Origin: G963669295 sp963669295
GTDB taxonomy: Bacteria > Bacteroidota > Bacteroidia > Flavobacteriales_D > CALLUQ01
Reading direction: 5' to 3'
DNA length: 64,000 nt
Assembly (NCBI GenBank): GCA_963669295.1
Contig: OY769938.1
Span: forward strand, 2,604,001 to 2,668,000
Of the stretch, positions 28,057 through 34,582 are shown one piece after another (positions within the stretch are counted from its first letter, which is position 1; each line of letters starts with the position of its first letter). Below the pieces are notes generated by a model, which ran no database searches, was not told the origin of the DNA, and saw only the letters and a program-made list of their open reading frames with translations. Made by a program: the position numbers and the translations under genes.

Positions 28057-28842
28057 TTAATGTTTTGATGGCTTAAACAACAATTTGAAGCAGGGTACTG
28101 CGATGCTTCCGCCAACAATGGGGCCGATTACATAAACAATAAGGGCTCCAAAAGGGGCAGGGGGAAAGGCTGCATCGCCCCAGCCTGCCATCCAGGCAAA
28201 TAGGCGGGGGGCCAAATCACGAGCGGGGTTTAAGCCAGCTTGCGTTAAGGGAGCAATCAGGCATATAATGAGTGAAACGGTAAGCCCTATCAAAATAGGG
28301 CAGGCGGCTCCCTTGGGGTCGAGGGTAGTAGTAAGGCAAAAGATGGCCAATACCAGGATAAAGGTGCCAAAAGCTTCGGCACCAAAGGCCAGTGGGGTGG
28401 AGATAGCAACCTGCTCAAAAAAACCGGGGTTGGGATAAAACTCCCCAAACATCATGGCTGTTTGAATGGATGCTGGAGCTCCTCGAACAATGTCGTTGTA
28501 TTGCTCAAATTGTACAATGGATGGGTTGAACAACACCCACAAGGTGGTAGCAGCTAAAAAAGCCCCTGCAAATTGTCCGGGAAGGTAGCTGAGCAATTGT
28601 TTCGGGTGAAGCTTTTTGGCCAATAGCATGGCAATAGAAACGGCAGGGTTGAGGTGAGCGTTGGAAAGCGGCCGGGAGGCAAAAATGCCAAGGGCTACGC
28701 CCAATCCCCAAATAATGGCTACCTGAAAAAGGCTAAAAGCATTAAAAAGTAAGCTTACGGCTACCGATCCACAGCCAAATAGTACCAGGATATAAGTACC
28801 GATTAGCTCACCGGCAAACTCCTTCCCAAAAGCAAGCTTCAT
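28057..28842 (-). CDS. Aquaglyceroporin in the arsenic operon (AqpS-like)
   Basis: 261 residues, six transmembrane segments with both MIP-family half-helix motifs: NAHLNPAVS (NPA at 65-67) and GLNPARD (NPA at 205-207). The Asp after the second NPAR is typical of glycerol-conducting channels and widens the pore, so passage of neutral As(OH)3 is plausible. It overlaps arsC by one base (TAATG), so the two are translationally coupled. In some bacteria, such as Sinorhizobium, an aquaporin in the ars operon replaces the arsenite pump and lets arsenite made by ArsC flow out; the arrangement here fits that. No arsB or acr3 gene is nearby. Confidence 0.9.
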   Translation of the reverse strand: MKLAFGKEFAGELIGTYILVLFGCGSVAVSLLFNAFSLFQVAIIWGLGVALGIFASRPLSNAHLNPAVSIAMLLAKKLHPKQLLSYLPGQFAGAFLAATTLWVLFNPSIVQFEQYNDIVRGAPASIQTAMMFGEFYPNPGFFEQVAISTPLAFGAEAFGTFILVLAIFCLTTTLDPKGAACPILIGLTVSLIICLIAPLTQAGLNPARDLAPRLFAWMAGWGDAAFPPAPFGALIVYVIGPIVGGSIAVPCFKLLFKPSKH

Positions 28843-29264
28843 TACAATGTGTTTAAGTAATCTTTAGCAAATGCATCAATCAGATCCCGAACAGCACCAA
28901 ATTCCTGCTTAATTTCCTCTTCCGTTCCATTAGCTCCTGCAGGGTCGGGGAAGCTATGATGGATGGTGTGTACTTGCTCCGGGAATACCGGGCAACTTTC
29001 TTTGGCATTGTCGCAAACAGTAATAACATGTGTGATGCCAGTATTGAGGTATTGATCTACCAGTTCTGATTGGTGGTGCGAAATGTCGATGCCAATGGCT
29101 TGCATGGCTTGTACTGCTCTTGGGTTGAGACCGTGAGTTTCAACTCCTGCGCTGTAAACAGTTACTTTTTTTTCCACCTGTTGGGCGTGGTGGCGAAGCA
29201 ATCCTTCCGCCATCTGGCTACGGCATGAGTTGCCAGTACACAAAACCAAAATCTTTGGAGTCAT
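28842..29264 (-). CDS. arsC: Arsenate reductase, thioredoxin-coupled (low-molecular-weight-phosphatase fold)
   Basis: 140 residues. The catalytic P-loop is LCTGNSCRSQMAEG with nucleophile Cys9 and Arg15; the redox pair is Cys84 and Cys91 in VCDNAKESCPVFP, followed by HHSFPDP with the general-acid Asp. It reduces arsenate to arsenite using reduced thioredoxin. Third gene of the arsR-arsI-arsC-aqp operon: 12 bp after arsI, overlapping the aquaporin start by one base. Confidence 0.95.
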   Translation of the reverse strand: MTPKILVLCTGNSCRSQMAEGLLRHHAQQVEKKVTVYSAGVETHGLNPRAVQAMQAIGIDISHHQSELVDQYLNTGITHVITVCDNAKESCPVFPEQVHTIHHSFPDPAGANGTEEEIKQEFGAVRDLIDAFAKDYLNTL

Positions 29265-29276
29265 GGTGAATAGGTA

Positions 29277-29804
29277 TTAGCAACAGCCAGAGCCAGGCTC
29301 GCACGAGTTGCCGTTCGACAAATCAGACAATTTAACACGTGGTTTGGCAGCAGCAGTAGTAGCTACCTCAGGGGTACAGCAAGCTACTGCACCTTCTTTA
29401 GCGCTGTAACGAGGATCGTTAAATTCCACGTCTTTATGGAAATAATATACTTCCCACATGATGCCATCAGGGTCGCTGACCCAAAACTTATCCTGGGCAG
29501 CATAGCAACAATTAGTGCCCATCTCTTCCAGCGTTTTTAACTCCTTGCTTTGCACCGCCTTCAAGCGCTCGTGCAATGCTTCCTCGGTAGCAACCTGAAA
29601 CCCTAAATGTCCAAACTGGTCGTTGGCTTTTTCAGGATTCTGTACAAAAGAAATGATGAGTGAAGGCTCTTCCAACACAAACTTTAGGTAGTCGGGTTTG
29701 ATCTTAGCCGGTGCCTGATTGAAAAATTTGGAATAAAAATCAGCCGTCTGATAAATGTTAGAGACATACAGGCTGACGTGCATTCTTGGGAAATTTTCTT
29801 TCAT
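29277..29804 (-). CDS. arsI: ArsI/CadI-family metalloenzyme (C-As lyase-like, VOC fold)
   Basis: 175 residues. Vicinal-oxygen-chelate fold with likely metal ligands His9 (MHVSLYV), His66 (GHLGF) and Glu118 (WEVY), and the family's vicinal thiols Cys99-Cys100 in TNCCYAAQDKFWV. Well-studied ArsI enzymes demethylate trivalent methylated or aromatic arsenicals with O2 and Fe(II); related CadI responds to cadmium. A Cys-rich tail (CEPGSGCC, plus ACC at 141-143) could deliver or bind the metalloid. Second gene of the ars operon, 9 bp after arsR. An internal ATG (codon 8) is an alternative start. Confidence 0.88.
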   Translation of the reverse strand: MKENFPRMHVSLYVSNIYQTADFYSKFFNQAPAKIKPDYLKFVLEEPSLIISFVQNPEKANDQFGHLGFQVATEEALHERLKAVQSKELKTLEEMGTNCCYAAQDKFWVSDPDGIMWEVYYFHKDVEFNDPRYSAKEGAVACCTPEVATTAAAKPRVKLSDLSNGNSCEPGSGCC

Positions 29805-29813
29805 AATGTTTTT

Positions 29814-30143
29814 TTAACAACAGTGATCGGAACAGGTATAGGCATTAAACAGGTTGCCAAAGTAGGTTTGTGCCGTTTTCCATACCTCCTCATTGATGCA
29901 ATAACAGGTGCGTGGACCATCAATTTCACCCTTGATGATGCCCGCATTTTTTAACTCTTTCAAATGCTGTGATACGGTAGATTGCGACAATTCAATTTCA
30001 TTCACAATGTCGCCACAAATACACGTTTGCTTTTGCAGCAGCAATTGAATGATGGCTACCCTTGCCGGGTGCGCCAGTGCCTTGGCAAATTGCGCTATTT
30101 CTGCCTCCGTTTGGGTGTATGGATTGACTTTGGTTAAGCCCAT
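29814..30143 (-). CDS. arsR: Arsenic-responsive repressor, ArsR/SmtB family
   Basis: 109 residues, winged helix-turn-helix. The recognition helix contains ELSQSTVSQHLKEL. Thiolates for As(III) binding: Cys41 and Cys43 (CICGDI) at the start of the DNA-binding domain, Cys80 and Cys82 in the wing, and Cys104/108/109 at the tail (CSDHCC). As(III) binding to such sites releases the repressor from DNA. It heads the operon and the palindromic operator lies 13 bp before its start, so it is autoregulated. Confidence 0.95.
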   Translation of the reverse strand: MGLTKVNPYTQTEAEIAQFAKALAHPARVAIIQLLLQKQTCICGDIVNEIELSQSTVSQHLKELKNAGIIKGEIDGPRTCYCINEEVWKTAQTYFGNLFNAYTCSDHCC

Positions 30144-30155
30144 AATTATTTATTT

Positions 30156-30171
30156 ATCGCAATATTACGAT
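30156..30171 (-). promoter_or_regulatory. ArsR operator
   Basis: ATCGCAATATTACGAT, a 16-bp imperfect palindrome (only one pair is non-complementary), 13 bp upstream of arsR. Its size, symmetry and position fit an ArsR-type operator. Confidence 0.75.
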
Positions 30172-30328
30172 TAAAATATGGGATAAAGTTCTTTTCCAAC
30201 TAAAATTCATCGCAAGGAAGGAAATTTACTTGTGGGATTGCGAAAAATGCAGGGAAGTAAAATTAATAGCCCGTTTTCCTCTAATTATAGGCGTTTAGTT
30301 CATTTTTAATACCGTATAATATGCTGTA

Positions 30329-30358
30329 GGGTAAACATTGACTTTTCAATGTTTACCC
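30329..30358. repeat. 13-bp perfect hairpin at the head of the 22-bp array
   Basis: GGGTAAACATTGA (30329-30341), loop CTTT, TCAATGTTTACCC (30346-30358). Its right arm is the first unit of the 22-bp array, so the array begins exactly at a strong hairpin. There is no T-run, so it is not a typical terminator. Confidence 0.7.
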
Positions 30359-30802
30359 ATGAACGTTGATGGTTGACCCATGGGCTTTCAATGTTTACCC
30401 ATGACCACATGATGTTCTACCCATGACCATATCATAGTTTACCCACGACCATGCCATGTTCTACCCTTGATCATGTCATAGTTTACCCACGACCACATGA
30501 CGTTCTACCCATGACCATGTCATGCTTTACCCACGACCATGCCATGTTCTACCCTTGATCATGTCATAGTTTACCCACGACCACATGACGTTCTACCCAT
30601 GACCATGTCATGCTTTACCCACGACCATGCCATGTTCTACCCTTGATCATGTCATAGTTTACCCATGACCACATGACGTTCTACCCATGACCATGTCATG
30701 CTTTACCCACGACCATGCCATGTTCTACCCTTGATCATGTCATAGTTTACCCACGACTACATGACGTTCTACCCATGACCATGTCATGCTTTACCCACGA
30801 CT
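30346..30802. repeat. Tandem array of 21 units of 22 bp, organised as an 88-bp higher-order repeat
   Basis: Every unit carries a TACCC core (second unit GACCC). Cores lie at 30354, 30375, 30396, then every 22 bp without exception to 30792. The consensus is close to CATGtTTTACCCACGACCATG. From about 30462 onward four unit types alternate in fixed order, giving an 88-bp period (the TTGATCATG type recurs at 30462, 30550, 30638, 30726). No start-to-stop gene with normal composition is present. 22 bp is about two helical turns, so all cores face one side of the DNA. Confidence 0.9.
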
Positions 30803-30804
30803 TT

Positions 30805-30884
30805 CACTCCTGCGTAGGCACCCCGATGGTATTCGGGGCACCCGCAAAGACGTGTAACTTAATGCATACTCCTGTATACTCCCT
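30805..30884. repeat. 80-bp module, copy 1, directly after the 22-bp array
   Basis: Begins CACTCCTGCGTAGGCA, includes a CCCCGAT/ATTCGGGG hairpin and GGCACCCGCAAAGACGTGT. A second copy lies at 31721-31800, where the hairpin bases differ but pairing is retained. Confidence 0.8.
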
Positions 30885-30929
30885 ACTATATACTCCCCCT
30901 CACGTTCCTTCATCACACTCCCCCTCACG

Positions 30930-31721
30930 CTCGGTCTTCGATACTTTTTGTGTTCACGCTGTTCACCCAAAACACTCAGACACTCGCTTCTCACTAACTT
31001 CTGTATACTCCCTTCTGCATGCTCCCTCCTCACATCACTCACGCTCGGTCTTCGATACTTTTTGTGTTCACGCTGTTCACCCAAAACACTCAGACACTCG
31101 CTTCTCACTAACTTCTGTATACTCCCTTCTGCATGCTCCCTCCTCACATCACTCACGCTCGGTCTTCGATACTTTTTGTGTTCACGCTGTTCACCCAAAA
31201 CACTCAGACACTCGCTTCTCACTAACTTCTGTATACTCCCTTCTGCATGCTCCCTCCTCACATCACTCACGCTCGGTCTTCGATACTTTTTGTGTTCACG
31301 CTGTTCACCCAAAACACTCAGACACTCGCTTCTCACTAACTTCTGTATACTCCCTTCTGCATGCTCCCTCCTCACATCACTCACGCTCGGTCTTCGATAC
31401 TTTTTGTGTTCACGCTGTTCACCCAAAACACTCAGACACTCGCTTCTCACTAACTTCTGTATACTCCCTTCTGCATGCTCCCTCCTCACATCACTCACGC
31501 TCGGTCTTCGATACTTTTTGTGTTCACGCTGTTCACCCAAAACACTCAGACACTCGCTTCTCACTAACTTCTGTATACTCCCTTCTGCATGCTCCCTCCT
31601 CACATCACTCACGCTCGGTCTTCGATACTTTTTGTGTTCACGCTGTTCACCCAAAACACTCAGACACTCGCTCTCTCACTAACTTCTGTATACTCACTAC
31701 TACATACTCCCTCCTCACATC
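30930..31721. repeat. Seven tandem copies of a 114-bp repeat
   Basis: Copies start at 30930, 31044, 31158, 31272, 31386, 31500 and 31614 (CTCGGTCTTCGATAC), virtually identical except the diverged last copy. The plus strand of one unit has 42 C against 13 G, an extreme strand bias. Because 114 is divisible by three and stops are absent, three overlapping long reading frames appear on both strands; their repetitive, Ser/His/Cys-rich products do not resemble real proteins. I regard the array as non-coding. No promoter or start context supports translation. Confidence 0.9.
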
Positions 31722-31800
31722 ACTCCTGCGTAGGCACTCCGATAGCTATCGGGGCACCCGCAAAGACGTGTATCTTAATGCATACTCCTGTATACTCCCT
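31721..31800. repeat. 80-bp module, copy 2
   Basis: Same sequence as 30805-30884 with a few changes, notably CCGATAGCTATCGG (a perfect palindrome) in place of the earlier hairpin. The two modules bracket the 114-bp array. Confidence 0.8.
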
Positions 31801-31830
31801 TCTGCATACTCCCTCCTCACATCACTCACG

Positions 31831-31897
31831 CTCGGTCTTCGATACTTTTTGTGTTCACGCTGTTCACCCAAAACACTCAGACACTCACTTCTCACAT
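31831..31897. repeat. Truncated eighth copy of the 114-bp repeat
   Basis: Starts with the same CTCGGTCTTCGATAC and matches for about 60 bp, then runs into the hairpin element at 31899. Confidence 0.75.
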
Positions 31898-31898
31898 C

Positions 31899-31918
31899 AC
31901 TCCTGCGTAGGCAGGAGT
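31899..31918. repeat. REP-like hairpin ACTCCTGC-GTAG-GCAGGAGT
   Basis: Perfect 8-bp stem followed by CCA. The same stem, with loop AAAG, occurs at 49383-49402 in another pyrimidine-rich intergenic stretch; both 80-bp modules begin with its left half. A dispersed repeat family is likely. Confidence 0.7.
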
Positions 31919-32010
31919 CCAGATAATGCATTTTCAACATTATCCCTTCTAACACTCCTCTGCACGATATGGAGCATAAGATGATTACAATGAAAAAAGA
32001 AATGTTCCCC

Positions 32011-32886
32011 TTAGGCTTCTAGAATCTCCTTTACGTTGGCCTTTATTTTTTCGGACAATCCTTGTGTAGGAAGATCGTTGGCATCAGTGCCAAACGGGTC
32101 TTCAATTTCTTCAGCAATAACTTCGAGGCTTACCAACACATAAAAAATAAACACTGAAATAGGAATGCTCCAATAGCCAAACGTAGGAATAAAACCGATG
32201 GGCAATGTAATGATGTACAGGAAAATGAATTTCTTCATGAACAAGCTGTACGAAAAGGGAATGGGCGTGTTTTTAATGCGTTCGCAAGCACCCACAATGT
32301 CAGAAAACGACTTCAATTCTTTATCCAACATCAAAAACTCTTCGTTGGTAATGGTACCATTGGCTTGCAGTTCTTTGGCTTTTTGATACATTTTAAGGGC
32401 AATGTGGTTGGGCACATGCTCCGTTTGCTCTAAGGTAGCCAGAAGTCCATCCACATCTTCCAACTCTTGCAATTGCTTGTTGTCGCGTAAATGCTCCTTC
32501 ATGGCAAAGGCGTAGTTGGGAATCATTTTTTGAAAGAAGGCATACACCTCAGTTTGTTGGGCAGGCACCAGGGTTTTGATCTTGGTAGCCAGGTTGCGCG
32601 TGTTGTTCACCAATGCCCCCCAGTGTTTGCGCCCTTCCCACCACCGATCGTAGGCACTGTTGGTTCTGAATACGAGCAATAAACCCAATACCAAACCCAC
32701 CAACGAATGTACGGAGATGGTGTTTTTGAATACCGACACATCTTTGAAATAGTGCAATTCTAAATAAGTAAGCCCTGCGGTATACAGTGCCATTATAATG
32801 ATTTCGGGGAATAAAATGCGGAGTGTTTCGCTTTTGTGAAACAAGAAAATATGCCCGAACCAGATTTTTGGATTGTACTTTATCAT
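32011..32886 (-). CDS. Bestrophin-like (UPF0187) ion channel
   Basis: 291 residues from the ATG at 32886. The upstream ATG at 32910 is rejected because it overlaps a -7 promoter element (32908-32915). Four to five membrane segments and the family motif VFRTNSAYDRWWEGR place it with bacterial bestrophins; Pro-rich PIPFSYSLF and a late EEIEDPFGTDANDLP segment also match, the latter resembling the family's acidic cytoplasmic cluster. Bacterial members form pentameric channels passing Cl- or Na+. Inner membrane. It stands alone next to the repeat block. Confidence 0.9.
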   Translation of the reverse strand: MIKYNPKIWFGHIFLFHKSETLRILFPEIIIMALYTAGLTYLELHYFKDVSVFKNTISVHSLVGLVLGLLLVFRTNSAYDRWWEGRKHWGALVNNTRNLATKIKTLVPAQQTEVYAFFQKMIPNYAFAMKEHLRDNKQLQELEDVDGLLATLEQTEHVPNHIALKMYQKAKELQANGTITNEEFLMLDKELKSFSDIVGACERIKNTPIPFSYSLFMKKFIFLYIITLPIGFIPTFGYWSIPISVFIFYVLVSLEVIAEEIEDPFGTDANDLPTQGLSEKIKANVKEILEA

Positions 32887-32907
32887 AATATAACGCCTAA
32901 CACGGGG

Positions 32908-32915
32908 CAAAGATA
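32908..32915 (-). promoter_or_regulatory. -7 element for the bestrophin-like gene
   Basis: Minus-strand TATCTTTG matches TAnnTTTG; 21 bp before the ATG at 32886. No TTG at the expected distance. Confidence 0.45.
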
Positions 32916-32955
32916 AAAACTCTTACAATAACTTGTTTAAACAAGAGGTGTGGAG

Positions 32956-32981
32956 TTAAAACAAGCTTAACGTTGAGTTAA
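32956..32981 (+). promoter_or_regulatory. Triple 11-bp-phased TTAA box in front of the orphan response regulator
   Basis: TTAA at 32956, 32967 and 32978, both spacings exactly 11 bp, ending 2 bp before the -33 TTG of the promoter. The geometry is like a PhoB-type direct-repeat operator that recruits RNA polymerase. Confidence 0.55.
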
Positions 32982-32983
32982 AA

Positions 32984-33011
32984 TTGAAGCAATTGTGCGA
33001 TGTTAACTTTA
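32984..33011 (+). promoter_or_regulatory. Promoter of the orphan response regulator gene
   Basis: TTG (32984-32986), 17-bp spacer, TAACTTTA (33004-33011), one mismatch to the consensus. The expected transcript start is near 33018, which favours ATG 33034 over ATG 33013 as the start codon. Confidence 0.55.
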
Positions 33012-33033
33012 AATGATTTTAAAACGAATCGGC

Positions 33034-33717
33034 ATGATGGAAGGCAAGAAAAAAATATTGATTGTTGATAAAGACGCCGAATTTACCCGTCAGTTAACAG
33101 ACGTATTTACATCGTACGGACATGAGGTGTTGGTGGCCAACAATTCGAGAGAAGGAATTGCACTAGCCCGCGCAAATCATCCACAGGTTATTTTGTTAGA
33201 ATTGCTATTGGATGAATTGGATGGCATTGAAATATGCATGGAATTGCGCAACGACGATGCACAAAAAGAGGCTATTGTTTTATTGTTGTCGGACCGCAAA
33301 GAGAATTATACTCAAATCGCAGCCTTGAATGCAGGAGCCGACGACTTTTTGATTAAGCCCATCAACCACCGTTTGTTGCTGTATAAAGTCAATGCCTGGC
33401 TGCGACGCGCAACAACTAGTAGGGTAACGTTAAGCAACAATTGCGATCTCATTCAAATTGATCGCGACAGGTATTTGGTGATTAAAGATGGTAGTGAGGT
33501 GGAGCTGCCCAGGAAGGAATTTGAAATTCTCTCGTTGTTCATACACAACCCCAGGAAGGTTTTTTCGCGCGATGAAATCAAAGGAGAAGTTTGGGGAACA
33601 GGCAATTTTGTGAAGAACAGAACCATTGATGTACACATCATGAAGCTGCGGGATAAAATTGGCGATCAACTCATCAAAACCATTAAAGGTGTTGGCTACA
33701 AGTTAGATTGCTGTTAA
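33034..33717 (+). CDS. Orphan OmpR/PhoB-family response regulator with a non-phosphorylatable receiver
   Basis: 227 residues from ATG 33034 (33037 also possible; 33013 would lie upstream of the likely transcript start). Receiver domain (5-120) plus winged-helix DNA-binding domain (130-227, DVHIMKLRDKIGD and GVGYKL). It is paralogous to the intact regulator at 39202 and aligns without gaps up to the phosphosite, where Asp56 is replaced by Glu56 (ILLELLLDELDG versus ILLDVMMPEMDG). The Mg2+-binding acidic pair reads D12-K13 instead of D12-D13; the switch Ser and the conserved Lys (LIKPI) remain. Glu often mimics phospho-Asp, so it may be always active or answer another signal. No kinase gene adjoins it. 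The same triple TTAA box stands in front of it. Confidence 0.92.
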   Translation: MMEGKKKILIVDKDAEFTRQLTDVFTSYGHEVLVANNSREGIALARANHPQVILLELLLDELDGIEICMELRNDDAQKEAIVLLLSDRKENYTQIAALNAGADDFLIKPINHRLLLYKVNAWLRRATTSRVTLSNNCDLIQIDRDRYLVIKDGSEVELPRKEFEILSLFIHNPRKVFSRDEIKGEVWGTGNFVKNRTIDVHIMKLRDKIGDQLIKTIKGVGYKLDCC

Positions 33718-33737
33718 CTGATAAAAGTGTTTGCTCC

Positions 33738-33769
33738 AAAGCTCACGGGTGATGCCAGTGGGCTTTTTT
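33738..33769 (+). terminator. Terminator of the orphan response regulator gene
   Basis: AAAGCTCAC/GTGGGCTTT (one T-G wobble), 11-base loop, six T. 20 bp after the stop. Confidence 0.75.
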
Positions 33770-33771
33770 GG

Positions 33772-34467
33772 TTAGTAAGTGGTTACTACTTCCGGGATGT
33801 TGTCGGGAGTTAAAGGCTGATTTAACTTTACATATTTGAATTGCACCACGTTGCCATCCTCCATACTCAAGGCCAATGCATTGTTGTTGTAGTGGTAAAT
33901 GAGCAATGTTCCCTCTTCAATAGGCGGTTCGCCCAGTAAGTCGATGATGTCTTCACGGCTTTTTCCTACCAAATCAGCTTGTCCCAGGTCGGAATCGTTG
34001 TAACGCGACCGAAAACTGATGAGCATCTCGTTGTGGTCGTGAAAACGTCCCACTACTTTTCCATACATGTACGTAATGATGTTGACACCGTTGTGAAAAA
34101 GGTCGCCCTCATCAATTCGTTGGCTAACTTTTGGACGTTGGTAGGGAGTAAATAGCATGTAGCGATAATAAAATCCAACGCTATCAGGACGGAAGTAATG
34201 TGCATTGTTTTGAGCAACACTACTGTTCGATCCCATCTTGGCATTTTTATAGTCGACCAGGTTGAGTGGGTTTTCCATGAATTGCTGAAAAGCCAATGTG
34301 GCACTGTCTACAGCAATGGGTTCGGGAAGTGTTGCGGTATCGGCTGGAAGAGCAACTGCGATGGTGTCTACAGCAATTGTATCTACAGCAGGTGTTGCTT
34401 CAGGAGTTTCCCCGGTGCTACAAGCAAAAAGTACCAGGGCCAGCAGGGAATATACAAGTGTTTTCAT
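33772..34467 (-). CDS. Hypothetical lipoprotein, BamE/SmpA-like C-terminus
   Basis: 231 residues. Lipobox LFAC gives acylation at Cys16. A low-complexity linker (about 25-50) with an AVDTI repeat follows. The C-terminal part contains VGKSREDIIDLLGEPP...LIYHYNN...VVQFKYV, which resembles the BamE/SmpA-like fold (helix pair and beta sheet), but the match is loose. No function assigned. Convergent with the orphan regulator gene. Confidence 0.75.
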   Translation of the reverse strand: MKTLVYSLLALVLFACSTGETPEATPAVDTIAVDTIAVALPADTATLPEPIAVDSATLAFQQFMENPLNLVDYKNAKMGSNSSVAQNNAHYFRPDSVGFYYRYMLFTPYQRPKVSQRIDEGDLFHNGVNIITYMYGKVVGRFHDHNEMLISFRSRYNDSDLGQADLVGKSREDIIDLLGEPPIEEGTLLIYHYNNNALALSMEDGNVVQFKYVKLNQPLTPDNIPEVVTTY

Positions 34468-34509
34468 GCAGGTATAACGCGAAGATAGTGGAAAGGAACA
34501 ATACGAAAC

Positions 34510-34545
34510 AAAAAAAGCCTGCCCGTTGCGGGGGCAGACTTTTTG
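34510..34545 (-). terminator. Terminator of the beta-helix lipoprotein gene
   Basis: AAAAAGCCTGCCC/GGGCAGACTTTTT with one mismatch, seven-base loop. A-rich left flank provides the U-tract for leftward transcription. Confidence 0.75.
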
Positions 34546-34582
34546 TGGGGTTGGAACAAGTGTTGTTCCTATGTTGGTTGAA

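Noticed and set aside
30346..30802. CRISPR array
   Set aside because: Units follow each other directly with no unique spacers, and no cas genes are present.
30346..30802. Replication origin with iterons
   Set aside because: 22-bp iteron-like spacing, but no DnaA boxes (TTATCCACA-type), no rep or dnaA gene nearby, and no evident AT-rich unwinding region.
30715..31926. Long plus-strand reading frame (and two more, on both strands) through the 114-bp repeats
   Set aside because: The frame exists only because the repeat length is a multiple of three and lacks stops. Products are pure repeats with odd composition, appear in three frames at once, and have no start or promoter context.
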